A stretch of 64,000 nt of DNA from Chrysophaeum taylorii (GCA_029834535.1 JAQMWT010000102.1:62001-126000); one strand, 5' to 3'; positions 22,001 through 31,378 are shown, counted from the first letter of the stretch. Notes: generated by a model from the sequence alone, not told the origin. Numbers and translations are program-made.

Positions 22001-22487
22001 ATGGACGCAGCATCGATGGCACCAGAAGACAACAACTGTTTTAGTAGTGGGAGCGACGATGCTCGCGTCGACGTCGATTCCGATGGTCTTCGTCGCCGCC
22101 GCCGGAGTTTTGCGGCGTTCGCGGGCATAATATCGGTTTCTTCCGAGCCGACGAATTCGCGCCGCCGCGAAGAGCGCGCGCGGATCAACGCCAGACTAAA
22201 CATCTGGCGACGCGACGTCGCCGACAACGTGGCGGCCGTGCGCCGCGACGTGGCCCGGCTCCTTGCTGCTGTCGGCTCCGGTCGTCTCGACGCGCCACAG
22301 CAGTACACTGAGCGCGACGGGTGATTGCCACACGGACCAAGTCGTGCGGAACGACCTGGTTCGGGTCGCGGCGGTGATATGCGATGCAGCCGCGAAAATC
22401 GCGCGCTCCATTGCCGACCTCGACAAGGTCGGCGGCGCGGAAGAGGAGGTAGAGGAGGCCGTGTACTACGACCTCCGAGCCGAGTGA
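22001..22487 (+). CDS. Small basic/charged protein of unknown function, probably spliced
   Basis: Two overlapping plus-strand frames look like one gene. Frame 1 (from ATG 22001) gives an acidic, then arginine-rich N-terminus ending RRDVADNVAAVRRDVARLLA. Frame 2 (to the stop at 22487) gives RNDLVRVAAVICDAAAKIA and a helical acidic tail. The helical character continues across the frame change, so an intron is likely. One fit is 22281-22341 (61 nt, GTCGTC...ACCAAG), which joins the frames but has a poor donor; the exact junction is unresolved. Product ~140 residues, no domain recognised; the second half could form a helical bundle. Confidence 0.4.
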
Positions 22488-22589
22488 GCGAGGACTTGAT
22501 AGTGGAGGCGCCGGTCGTTCGCAGAGGTAGGCAGAGCTCGAGCCTAGAGCTTTCTAGAGGCCCTTCGCAGAGGACGAGCGGTGATCAAG

Positions 22590-22965
22590 GGTTTTCAAGG
22601 TCGACTGCTGAGAGGAGGGGGGCGCGAACGGGAGCGTTCAGTTTGGGTTTTCGAAGGTCGACTGCTATAACTTAGTATAAGGGGGAGGGGGTGCGTGTGG
22701 GTGCTAGAAGGTTTTGGTGCGTCGTGTGAGACATGAGGGATATGCCGGAAGGGCGTAAGTGGGTATGCGGGGCCTAGTCGGGGGCATCGCCGAGCCGCGG
22801 GGCGCGCGAAAAGAGAGCCGGCCAGTTTGGATTTAAAGTCGACTGTTAAGGGGGGGGGGGAGGGGTTTGCGACACCGGGTTTAGGGGTTTTTATTGGTCG
22901 ACTACTAAAATGGGGGTGGAGTGTGGGAAAGGGAGCATGCAAGGCATTCGTGTCAGACGGTTTTA
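22590..22965 (+). repeat. GGTCGACTGCTAAG repeat, four head-to-tail units
   Basis: Heads lie at ~22598 (GGTCGACTGCTGAGAGG), ~22656 (GGTCGACTGCTATAAC), ~22838 (AGTCGACTGTTAAGGGG) and ~22896 (GGTCGACTACTAAAATGG). The unit after the second head is nearly full length, with the GTATGCGGGGCCTAGTCGGG and CATCGCCGAG blocks. The others are truncated. All are plus-strand. Confidence 0.75.
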
Positions 22966-23493
22966 TTTAAAAAGTCGAAGTTAGTGACGCGGCCTACTTC
23001 CAAGAAATCGACGAAAAAACTTCTTGTTTTGTATAGCCTACCATAGGTCTCTATACTTGTGACGAAGGGAGCGGGAGATCAGAGAAGGGGTTGTTTGTCC
23101 GCTAAGCGCCGTTCTTGCGGCAGTGGGCGCGCCTAGCCTTGCCCTTCATGACTGACGCGTTAGCTCAAAACTTCAAGTGCCGAACACATCCGACTTTCTA
23201 ACTCCCACAGCCACAGCTTCAAGGGCGACTATTATTGGCTTAGGGGGCGGGGGATGGTGAGCGCGCGCGGGGCGTTTGTTCAGCGGTTTGGGGGTGGGAT
23301 ATTGGGGGTGGGATATTATTATGCGGGGATCTACGTGGAATTAGGGTAAGTAATGTTATTGCGCGTGTGACGAACTAGGAGGGTAAATAACGTGATCCAG
23401 AAGTTTTTATTCTTTCCCTTCTTTCTTCGGAGGCGCCGTCTCATATTTTGACACCACTACGGCCGGCGCGCCGGGAAAGGTCGCAGTGTTGGA
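22966..23493. other. No gene seen; upstream region of GH28 gene
   Basis: Mixed sequence including an imperfect duplication of GGGGGTGGGATATT (~23290-23315). It presumably contains the promoter of the GH28 gene. No recognised sites. Confidence 0.5.
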
Positions 23494-24915
23494 ATGAAAT
23501 TCGTACCATTCGTGTTCCTCCCTTCATTGGTCGGGGCAGCGCTTCCTCCTGGTCCCGGGCCTTTCGGAAACGAGATCATTGCGCAACCGGTCCCTGGTGC
23601 CCTCGAGTTCGTGAATCCAAAGGTGTGCGAGGTGAATCCGAGCCACAACAACTCGAACGCGACGAACGCGATCCAGTCGGCCATCGACAAGTGCGGCGAC
23701 CTCGCCGGCGGCGGTGTGGTACTCATCGAGTCATCGCTGGTGCTGTACACGGCGTCGCTCTGGCTCAAGTCGAACTTGACGTTGCGGGTCGCGGGCAAGC
23801 TCGTCGGCACGGCGACAGGCTACGGCAACAAGACGGATCCGACCAACACGAATGCGACGGACGCGCCGGTCGTGTACACCCGCCGTAATTCGGAGATGAT
23901 GTGGGCGCACGCGGGCTTGGTCAATGGCGGGAGATGCGTCCGCCTCAAGGACCCTCTCGCGGGCTGGGACGACTGCGCCGAGTGGAGCGTTCTGGAGAAC
24001 GTCGTGCTCGATGGCGGTGGCACGCTCGACGCGAACGCCCAGGGCTGGTTTTTGGACGGGCAGGACGATTTTGAGAGCGCCTGGCGGCCCATGATGCTCG
24101 ACTTGCTCTGGGTCAGGGGATTGACGATTCGAGACTTGGAAATAACGAGGCCGGGTTACTGGACGGTACACCCGACGTTCAGCGACAACGTTCGCGTCGA
24201 GAACAACTCAATCATCACGACGGGCTCGAACACGGATGGCTGCGACCCCGATTCGTGTTGGAACGTCTACATCGCGCGCAACACGTTCGACAACGGCGAC
24301 GACTGCATCGCGATAAAGGCGGGCCGCGATTGGAGCGGTCTCATGGTCAACATCTCCACGCGAAATGTCCTGGCAGAGCAGAACTACTATCTCAAAGGTC
24401 ACGGCGTCTCGATCGGCTCGGAGACCTCGGGCTGGGTCACCAACGTTACCATCCGAGATTCGGAGCTCGACGGCACCGCTAAGGCCGTGCGCATCAAGAG
24501 TATGCGCGGCCGCGGTGGCGGCGTCGCCGATGTCGTCTATCGCAACCTCACTGGGGTGGTCGAGGACGCAATCTCGCTGTCCTTGAACTACCACGAGGCC
24601 GACCCCACCAACGACACGGCCACGCCAGAGATTCGCGACGTTGTCGTCGCCGATCTCGACCTGCGAGTCACCGACGACGGCAGCGGAACCAGGGCCCTCT
24701 ACTCATCGAGTAACTACATGGAGTGCCTCGGTCTCAACGATTCCATCATTTCCAACATCGCCTTCGCCAATGTCAAGGTCGCCCTCGACGCCTCGGACGC
24801 CGACGACCTCGACGCGTCGTGCCAGTATTGCACGGGCATTTACGACGACGACACGGACCCCTCACCCTGCTTCAACGCCACGTCGTTTTCATCCTTTTCT
24901 ACGTCTTCCTCGTGA
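23494..24915 (+). CDS. Secreted glycoside hydrolase family 28 (polygalacturonase-type)
   Basis: 473 residues with a signal peptide (MKFVPFVFLPSLVGA) and a right-handed parallel beta-helix pattern. All four GH28 signatures are present: NTDGCD at 246-251, GDDCIAIK at 268-275, GHGVSIGS at 302-309 and RIKS at 333-336. By family precedent the catalytic acids are D248, D269 and D270, with H303, R333 and K335 binding substrate. GH28 enzymes hydrolyse alpha-1,4-galacturonan or related pectic/rhamnogalacturonan chains outside the cell. There are many N-glycosylation-type sites and paired cysteines, consistent with secretion. The C-terminal tail is Ser-rich. The exact activity (endo, exo or rhamnogalacturonase) cannot be told from sequence alone. 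One exon; start chosen by the signal peptide. Confidence 0.9.
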   Translation: MKFVPFVFLPSLVGAALPPGPGPFGNEIIAQPVPGALEFVNPKVCEVNPSHNNSNATNAIQSAIDKCGDLAGGGVVLIESSLVLYTASLWLKSNLTLRVAGKLVGTATGYGNKTDPTNTNATDAPVVYTRRNSEMMWAHAGLVNGGRCVRLKDPLAGWDDCAEWSVLENVVLDGGGTLDANAQGWFLDGQDDFESAWRPMMLDLLWVRGLTIRDLEITRPGYWTVHPTFSDNVRVENNSIITTGSNTDGCDPDSCWNVYIARNTFDNGDDCIAIKAGRDWSGLMVNISTRNVLAEQNYYLKGHGVSIGSETSGWVTNVTIRDSELDGTAKAVRIKSMRGRGGGVADVVYRNLTGVVEDAISLSLNYHEADPTNDTATPEIRDVVVADLDLRVTDDGSGTRALYSSSNYMECLGLNDSIISNIAFANVKVALDASDADDLDASCQYCTGIYDDDTDPSPCFNATSFSSFSTSSS

Positions 24916-25368
24916 GCATCTGCCCTCGGGGTGTATAGTCGAGGCTCGCACCTTCTTTTTTCCCCCGCAGCCACGACGTTCCATCATCTCGAAGCTTCCT
25001 CGAGGGGGATTCGCCGCGTTCCGGGGAATTCATCCCCGTACGATGTGTTTTGGCAAATACTGCTTGTATGCGCGCATCAAGGTGCACATACTCTAATAAG
25101 GCCAGACCGTCGTAAGGTAGACGACGTCATCATCGTCATCATCATGGCCATTGCGACTGCCCGCGCACGTTGGAAGGGTGGCAGCACTACTATTGCTGCA
25201 CCACGGTCATTACTACTGCACCTGCGCGGAATCGTCTGTCGTGTCTCAATCAAGACTAATACCCTATATTCTGAACCAAGGACGGCCGCTCTGACCGACT
25301 CTCTCATGCTTCACGTGCTTTTAAAAAAATGGCGGGTAGGACTCTTCCTTCCTTCCTTCCTTCCTTCT
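24916..25368. other. Intergenic between convergent genes, with (CTTC)n microsatellite
   Basis: Between the 3' ends of the GH28 and sphingosine-1-phosphate lyase genes. A CTTC run of five to six units lies at ~25347-25369, just beyond the lyase stop codon. No coding region seen. Confidence 0.6.
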
Positions 25369-27174
25369 TCAGACCGAGAGCTGGATGTCGGTGAAAATTT
25401 GCAGGACGTCCGTGACAGGACCCGCCGGCATCGAGTTCGCCATGCCGTAAATGGCGGCCGAACCCCCCTCCCCCGCGGGAGTGCGGACAGCGTGGTCGAC
25501 AGCCTCGCGGAGGTCGTGGAGAAAGCGGTCGGTCTTGCCGACGGTGCGGACGGTGCAGCACAAGTGCACGCAGGGCGGGTTCTGGAGGGCGTTGAGTGAC
25601 CAGCCAAATTCGACCATGCGGTCGTTAACGGCGTATATGTTGAGGTCGTCCGAGGCGAAGCAGACGATCATAGCGTGAACGGTGTTGTCGTCCCGCGCGC
25701 CGAGGAGCTTTATGTGAGGTATCTTGGCAACCCCAGCGGCGATGTCGTTGGCGGTCTTGACGATCTCTCGCGCGCGGGCCTCGAAACCCTCGCGGCCAAT
25801 CGAGACGAGCGAGGCCCAGGTCGCGACAGAGACGGAGCCCGGCCGCGAGCCGGGGATGGTGGGCGTGACGTAGAGGCCGCCGGTCCACGAGGGAAAACAA
25901 AAGTACTGGTACTTCCGGTAGTCGCGATTGCGGTACAGTACGACCGAGGTGCCCTTGGGTGCGTAGCCGTACTTGTGGGTGTCGAGAGACATGGAGGTGA
26001 CACCCGGCAGGGAGAAGTCAAACTGCGGCCTCTCCTCCAAGAACGGCAGCACGAAGCCGCCGAGGCAGCAGTCGACGTGAAGGCCGACTCCCGCGCTCGT
26101 TGCCAGCTCGGACATAGCCGCGATGTCGTCGACCACGCCCTGGGGAAAGCTCGGGGCCGAGGCGTACAGCATGATGGTGTCGCTCGTGAGCGCGCGAGCG
26201 GCGGCGGCGACGTCCATCGTGAAGTCGGCGTTGGCCGGGACCTTGACGAGCCCGAGGCCGAGCAAATCGCACGCCTTGTCGATGGCGGCGTGGGCCGTCA
26301 CGCACGCCACCACCTCGCCGCACACAATTCCCCGTTCGCGCCGCATCTTGTCGCGATGGGCCTTAGTCGCCAATATGATCGACTCGGTGCCGCCCGACGA
26401 CGTCGTGCCGCAGACGTCGGCGCCGCCCACGAGCCGCGCCGTCATCGCGATGACTTCGGCCTCCATTTGGCTCACAGACGGCCAGATATCTGAGTGTAGC
26501 GGGTTGGCCACGGCGTACGCCGCCATCGCCGCGTTGAGGAGTTCGAGGTGCTCGGCCTCGCCGTGGTATACGGCACCCGACACGAGACCCTGTTTCCACT
26601 TGTCGTCCTCGCGGGCGCCCAGCGCGCCTAGCTCTGCCGCCAGCTCGGAGGCGGGCCGGCCCTTGCGCGGCAACTCGACAATCGGCGGCCGTGGCATGTC
26701 TTTTTTGAGCGACACCCGCAAGTCGGCTTCGACCTTCTCGAACTCGCGCTCCAAGCGCCGTCTCGACGCTGGAACCGCGCGGGCGACGTCGAGCGCCGCT
26801 CGCACCAAGGCCTCCTTGACATCCTGGAGCGACGCGCGCCGCAGCTCCGATAGCACTCCCGCGACACGCGCGACAAGTAACACGCATGCGGCGTCGCGCA
26901 CCACGAGCCCCATACGAGGCGATAGGGACCCGAGCGCAGCGTCACACAGGCTGCGTTGCCCGCCCAGCGCACGATATCCCGCACACATGGCTAGCGCCAA
27001 CGACGGCCACCACGACACGCGGAAGTACCGCTGCAGCCACGGCCGATCGAACACCCCGCTCGCGAAGCCCGCGGCGGCCGCGAGCCCACCGAACACTACT
27101 TTCGCTGACATCGTCGTGCAACTGAACTGACCTGGCGAACGTTGATTGGGCGAGAAGATTCGAAAAAAAGTCAT
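25369..27174 (-). CDS. SGPL1: Sphingosine-1-phosphate lyase
   Basis: A 601-residue PLP-dependent lyase of the DPL1/SGPL1 family, which cleaves sphingoid-base phosphates to phosphoethanolamine and a fatty aldehyde in the ER. Hydrophobic N-terminus (~25-105), then diagnostic blocks: LVSGAVYHGE at 197-206, NPLHSDIWPSVSQMEAE at 224-240, GTTSSGGTES at 256-265, HAAIDKA at 295-301, HVDCCLGGF at 366-374, and SLDTHKYGYAPKG at 396-408. In the last, K401 is the expected PLP Schiff-base lysine. Length is normal for the family (~550-600). Met22 (MSAKVVFGG) is an alternative start and gives a more typical N-terminal anchor. No introns. The gene runs convergent to the GH28 gene. Confidence 0.92.
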   Translation of the reverse strand: MTFFRIFSPNQRSPGQFSCTTMSAKVVFGGLAAAAGFASGVFDRPWLQRYFRVSWWPSLALAMCAGYRALGGQRSLCDAALGSLSPRMGLVVRDAACVLLVARVAGVLSELRRASLQDVKEALVRAALDVARAVPASRRRLEREFEKVEADLRVSLKKDMPRPPIVELPRKGRPASELAAELGALGAREDDKWKQGLVSGAVYHGEAEHLELLNAAMAAYAVANPLHSDIWPSVSQMEAEVIAMTARLVGGADVCGTTSSGGTESIILATKAHRDKMRRERGIVCGEVVACVTAHAAIDKACDLLGLGLVKVPANADFTMDVAAAARALTSDTIMLYASAPSFPQGVVDDIAAMSELATSAGVGLHVDCCLGGFVLPFLEERPQFDFSLPGVTSMSLDTHKYGYAPKGTSVVLYRNRDYRKYQYFCFPSWTGGLYVTPTIPGSRPGSVSVATWASLVSIGREGFEARAREIVKTANDIAAGVAKIPHIKLLGARDDNTVHAMIVCFASDDLNIYAVNDRMVEFGWSLNALQNPPCVHLCCTVRTVGKTDRFLHDLREAVDHAVRTPAGEGGSAAIYGMANSMPAGPVTDVLQIFTDIQLSV

Positions 27175-27619
27175 TACTCGCGCGTCCGCGTAGCAAAATG
27201 CTCGACGGGTACGCCGTGACGCGCACGTCTAGAGAACACGCTCACTATGGACATGCTCTATAGTCAGTGCACTGGTGATGGGCTCTAGTCTTGTGCTCCG
27301 CTTGATTACTATTTCTGTGATGATGATTAGAAGGGTCATGTCCAGGCCAAATCCATAATGAAACTCCGCCCTAGGGGACCGCGCGCGTCAAAGCCGCAAA
27401 TAGACCCCAGCCTGTTGTACTGGCAGGAACACCGGGCCACAGCACCAATGCCAACATTCTTCTCAAGGCACGAACGGCCCCAACAACTCGTGCACAAACA
27501 CAAGGCCGACGTAGAAAGGGAACGACGCTATAATATGGACAATCGGCTCGTCCTCTAGGGCGGGATCACCTACTCCCCTCACGGTGCTCTCCATTAGTGC
27601 CCGCGCACTCACCCTCGCC
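27175..27619. other. No confident gene
   Basis: Upstream of the lyase and downstream of the pseudouridine synthase. A minus-strand frame at 27463-27720 contains a hydrophobic stretch, but nothing supports it as a gene. Confidence 0.45.
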
Positions 27620-28288
27620 TTACTTTCGACGATGACGCAGCGCCGGAGGAACGTTACCGTCAGAAAGACGCCGTGCAGAGGCAGAGCGAGGCGATGGTAA
27701 AACCAAACCAACTTCAGCTTCGAGATTCCGACGGAGAGATGCCGGAACACTTGTCCAGCAGCCGGTCGGCAAACCACCGAGACGAATGCACCCAACGCGG
27801 ACTCGCTTGAGACCGGAGACCTCGAGGCCGAGAGCCTCGCACATCTTGCGAATCTGGCGATGCTTGCCTTCGACCAGGACAACCCGGAGTTGTGCCTCGT
27901 TGAGCCACCCAGCCATCGCGGGCAGGTGCCTGCGGCCATCGAGGATCATGCCACTTCGGAGGGCATCGATGGCGCTCCCGCGTTCAAGGTCAGACCACGT
28001 CTCGTGGCCGCGAACACGAACGAGGTACTCCTTCTCGACGCGCGAAGAGGGATGCTTCACGCGGTCCGCCAGGACAGGATCGTTCGACCACAACATGAGT
28101 CCCGTCGAGTCTGCGTCGAGGCGTCCCATGCATTCAAGTGCTCGCAGCTCCCGCAGCTCGACCCGCTCGCCGCCTCGCTGGTTTGCGCGTGTCAACAGAT
28201 CCGCAGCAAACCGCTTATTCCCTTGCCATTTCGTCGACGGAGAGAGAAACGAGTAGGGCTTGTGCTGCATGACGAGCCGCGCGGCCAT
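27620..28288 (-). CDS. RsuA/RluB-type pseudouridine synthase
   Basis: 222 residues. GRLDADSTGLMLWSND at 55-70 is the catalytic motif, with D58 as the predicted nucleophilic aspartate. HPSSRVEKEYLVRV (~80-92) and EGKHRQIRKMCEALGLEV (~138-155), followed by LKRVRVGCIRLGGLPTGCW, are the remaining family hallmarks. These enzymes isomerise uridine in rRNA; in algae many act in organelles. The N-terminal S4 RNA-binding domain common in RsuA/RluB is absent and there is no obvious targeting peptide. Directly upstream of the ATG (within ~10-30 bp) lies a copy of the interspersed GGTCGACTGCTAAG repeat, so the 5' end may have been remodelled by it, or a spliced first exon lies further out. The last ~30 residues are low-complexity and uncertain. 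Confidence 0.75.
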   Translation of the reverse strand: MAARLVMQHKPYSFLSPSTKWQGNKRFAADLLTRANQRGGERVELRELRALECMGRLDADSTGLMLWSNDPVLADRVKHPSSRVEKEYLVRVRGHETWSDLERGSAIDALRSGMILDGRRHLPAMAGWLNEAQLRVVLVEGKHRQIRKMCEALGLEVSGLKRVRVGCIRLGGLPTGCWTSVPASLRRNLEAEVGLVLPSPRSASARRLSDGNVPPALRHRRK

Positions 28289-28289
28289 T

Positions 28290-28735
28290 CCGAGTCTAGG
28301 ATGACTGCTGAGAGGGGGGTGCGCAAGCGGGGGCTTGAGGGTGCGTTGTGTGGAGACACGACTGTCACGAGGCGTCGAGGGACAAAACCGTCCCGACTAG
28401 GTCCCGCGTACTTATCTCCGCCCGTCAGCCACATCCCTCCTACCCCAAAAACCCACCCACATCCTTCATGCCCCCCCCCACACACCCCCCTCTTAGCAGT
28501 CGACATTTAAAGACAAAACCGCCCTCTCTTCGCCGGCCCCACGACTCGGCGATGTCCCCGACTAGGTCCCGCGTCCTTATCCCCGCCCGTCAGCCTACCC
28601 CACAAACTCACCCACATCCTTCATCCCCCCCACACACACCCCTCTCTTAGCAGTCGACATTTAAAGACAAAACCACCCACATCCCACACGCCCCCCCCAC
28701 ACACCCCCCTCTTAGCAGTCGACCTTTAGAGACAC
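28290..28735. repeat. GGTCGACTGCTAAG repeat cluster: one plus and three minus units
   Basis: A plus-strand head (GACTGCTGAGAGGGGGG) at ~28302 is followed by three minus-strand units with heads ending at ~28503, ~28661 and ~28723. On the minus strand each unit starts with GTCGACTGCTAAGAGGGG, continues through GCATGAAGGATGTGGGTGG and CGGGCGG...ATAAG, and the middle unit reaches CGGGACCTAGTCGGGG and CATCGCCGAG. Units are joined by GGTTTTGTCTTTAAA. This is the clearest tandem arrangement in the window. Confidence 0.8.
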
Positions 28736-28924
28736 GAGGGATGTTGCTTGGAAGAAGGCGGAAGTGGGCATCCCGTTCCGTTGTTGGACACAGTTGTAAG
28801 CGTTGGGGGAGGAGGAGGCAAGTCGTGATGCTAGAGATGCACTCAATGCACTCCACTCCGGTCTCGTAGAGAGCGGAACGAAAACGGATCGTTATTACAA
28901 GAAGCGGGGAAGTTGGCGGCGCGC

Positions 28925-30559
28925 CTAAGTCTGAGTGCCAGTTGGCTTGCCCGAAAGTGCAATTTCGTCATGGGCCTTGCGCCAGTACGCACCATGTTGA
29001 CCGATTCCGGTGATGAGGTGCTTATTGTGGTCGTAGAGGAGCGTGTTGCGGGCCTCGGCCGATTGATCGGCGCCAAGGCAGGCGGCGAGACCACGGAGGT
29101 CAGGCTTGCACGTGTAAACGTAGTCTGAAGGCAAGGGGAGTATGGGTGCCGTAATATTGTGGCGGCGGCGGAAGAGGTGAACAGCGGCGCGGGCGCCGCC
29201 GAGATGCCAATCGTCAATCACAACGGCGCCCCCGGGCGAGAGGTGGGGATAAACGGCGTCGAGGGCGTCGAGGACACCGTCAAAAGCGTCCGCGTCGATG
29301 CGCAGGAGGGCAACAGTGGGCGCATCTGGGGGCGAGGCGCGAGGCGCTGTTTCGGAGATGGAGCCAAATAGCGGTGGGAGAGAGTCGTTGAAGAAGCCCG
29401 GGACGAAGTGGACGCGGGCGTCCAGAAGGCCATAGCGGCGAAAGTTGTACTTAACAGCCGCCTCGCCGAAGGCAAATCGATCGTCCCAGTCGGCCGTGGG
29501 GTCTTCGCGGTCGCCCGGCAAGCTGCGGCGTGGTTTTGGGATCCCGGCGAAGCTGTCAGCGACGTAGACCTGTCGGCTCTGCTCGCCGGGCAGCGTCGCG
29601 AGCAGCGCGCGAAGAAAGATGCATGCGCCGCCGCGGAAGACGCCGGCCTCGAGGAGATGGCCCGGCACGTCGTCGTCAAAAAGTGCCCTGACGAGCAGTT
29701 CGAGGTGCACCAAGTCAGCGGCGGAGAGCGTGGTGTGGTACCGTCGTCGAGCGCGCTCGGCTTCGTCTCCGTGAGCGCCGGTCGCGAGGCCGCTGACGCC
29801 CGAGGCGCGCCAGGTCGCAGTCCACGGGTGCTCGCAGCTCACCGAGACGGGATTCACGGCGGTGCCCGGTCCGCAATCCCGGTCTTTCCAGTCGTCGGCC
29901 TCAAAGTCGGCGTGGACAAAGTTTGTCAGACTGCGTCGAACGAGATCGAGGTACGGGTCGGCGAGCCGGGTAGCGACGTCGCCGTTTGGCACGCCCAGAC
30001 ACACGGGCGGCGGCGGCGCGAGGCTTTCGTGGTGGCAGGTGCGCCTCTCGATACCAACGTCGTACACCGAGAGCGCGCTCGATGACTGCGACTCGGCGCC
30101 TCGCAGCGCAGCGGTTGTGCGCGCGACGGCCCATTCTCGCACGTACCCCCACAGCGCGTGGTCGCCACCTTTGTCCCGCGCTGCGAGTGCCCAGCACCAG
30201 TTCTTGAAGATGGCGAGGCAGGGCTCCACGATGGTGGCGGGCGCGACTGCCGCTTCGCCGCACCACGACGCGAGCCCCGCCAGCGCGACGTCGGCGACGT
30301 GCGTGTCGCCGCGCACCAAGTACGCGAGTGCGGCGTTGTTACGCAGCTCGAGTGAGGCCTCGAGGTCCAAAGCCTCGAGCTTCGCGTTTAGCGCATCGAT
30401 CGCGGGGGTCTCCTCCGCGTTGAAGAGCTCGGAGCCCGTTCTCCTAGTCGTCGGGGAAAACTGTGCGCGCGCCGGAAGGCCCTCGAGACTAACGAGCGCC
30501 CGCGGCACCAGCCTTTCCTGGGCGGCAGCAACTGCGAACATCAAACCTTGTAGCGCCAT
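28925..30559 (-). CDS. TylF/MycF-family O-methyltransferase with long N-terminal extension
   Basis: 544 residues. The C-terminal ~340 residues match the TylF (macrocin O-methyltransferase) family: YLDLVRRSLTN at 203-213, HLLEAGVFRGGACIFLRAL at 301-319 (SAM-binding glycine-rich motif), VYVADSFAGIPKP, YGLLDARVHFVPGFFNDSLP, LLRIDADAFDGVLDALD, and LSPGGAVVIDDWH, whose acidic residues bind the catalytic metal in characterised members. The family methylates sugar hydroxyls of glycosides. The first ~195 residues have no recognised domain and start with a hydrophobic, signal-like segment (LMFAVAAA). An organellar or secretory location is possible but unproven. The gene is divergent from the CYTH-like gene, with 98 bp between start codons. 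Confidence 0.8.
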   Translation of the reverse strand: MALQGLMFAVAAAQERLVPRALVSLEGLPARAQFSPTTRRTGSELFNAEETPAIDALNAKLEALDLEASLELRNNAALAYLVRGDTHVADVALAGLASWCGEAAVAPATIVEPCLAIFKNWCWALAARDKGGDHALWGYVREWAVARTTAALRGAESQSSSALSVYDVGIERRTCHHESLAPPPPVCLGVPNGDVATRLADPYLDLVRRSLTNFVHADFEADDWKDRDCGPGTAVNPVSVSCEHPWTATWRASGVSGLATGAHGDEAERARRRYHTTLSAADLVHLELLVRALFDDDVPGHLLEAGVFRGGACIFLRALLATLPGEQSRQVYVADSFAGIPKPRRSLPGDREDPTADWDDRFAFGEAAVKYNFRRYGLLDARVHFVPGFFNDSLPPLFGSISETAPRASPPDAPTVALLRIDADAFDGVLDALDAVYPHLSPGGAVVIDDWHLGGARAAVHLFRRRHNITAPILPLPSDYVYTCKPDLRGLAACLGADQSAEARNTLLYDHNKHLITGIGQHGAYWRKAHDEIALSGKPTGTQT

Positions 30560-30657
30560 TTAAATACTTTAGTTTCGGGACCGGAACACCACAGGAGTAC
30601 ACTTAACCCTATAAAGCCTTGGTTTGGGGATTTGAAAATCCGCTCTCCGGTTCGTTC

Positions 30658-31304
30658 ATGCTCGTGTTGTTGAACCACTTTGCACGGGTGGCCGGCATGA
30701 GGGTCATCCCCCACGGCGAAGGCTGGGAGTGGAGGTACCAATTCCATTGACTTCATCACTTGTTTTAAGGTATTTTGCGCCGTGTGCCGAGCATCGAGGG
30801 CCGTGGCCGCGCGAAGATATTTACTTTCCCGCCAATCCGAGCGTCGGCCTCAAACTTCGCAACGCCGACCCCAACGCGCTCGAGATCAAGGTGCTGTTGC
30901 AGGATCATGACGGCGTTGGACTCTGGCGCAAGTCGTTGCTTTTCGGTTGCGTTGACCCGGCGTCGTCGAGCCTGTTGCCTTCGGCACGCGACGCGGTCCT
31001 CGCCGCGGGGGCGCCATCCTTCGACCTCGTGCCCGTCCGTGTCCACTGCCGCAAGCGCAAGGTCCCCACACCCACCGGCGAGTTGTGCGACTGTGTCTTC
31101 ACGGCTTACCTAGGCGATCGTTTTCTCCTTGCCGAGTCGTACACGTCGCGCAGCGTCGAACTTGTCGATTCGAGGCTCATCGCCAATGAAGTTGCCCACC
31201 TGCAGCTGCCTTCGGCTGCTCGCGTCGCGTCCTTTCCCGAAATCGTCTGCGACATCGCCCGCAGGGCGCTCGCCCTTATCGGCGGCACGAAGCCTCCTCC
31301 GTGA
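30658..31304 (+). CDS. CYTH-like domain protein, 203 aa, with a 35-nt intron
   Basis: The main frame (from ~30729) contains no ATG at all, so an upstream exon is required. Exon 1, 30658-30734, and exon 2, 30770-31304, join across a 35-nt intron (GTACCA...TTTTAAG). The join gives MLVLLNHFARVAG, then HGEGWEWRYFAPC, a continuous protein. EWRYFAPC, REDIYF, GLKLR and ALEIKVLLQDHDGVGLWRK resemble a CYTH-superfamily branch (triphosphate-tunnel fold) that reads EVRWF...D.Y...GIKLR...LEIK. A conserved Arg/Lys/Glu pattern (LKLR, LEIK) would line the tunnel. Possible activities are tripolyphosphatase, nucleotide cyclase or thiamine triphosphatase; none is proven. The second ATG (30697) is an alternative start. 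Confidence 0.6.
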
Positions 31305-31378
31305 TATCTCTACTGTATCGTACAGGCCACGACGGGAGCGGCCCTCGAGGTCCTCGCTTTTCCAGTCTTGGCAGCTTT

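Noticed and set aside
27463-27720. Minus-strand frame with a hydrophobic stretch (FYHRLALPLHGVFLTVTF) overlapping the pseudouridine synthase C-terminus
   Set aside because: No start, splice signal or family match; it overlaps the better-supported gene in another frame.
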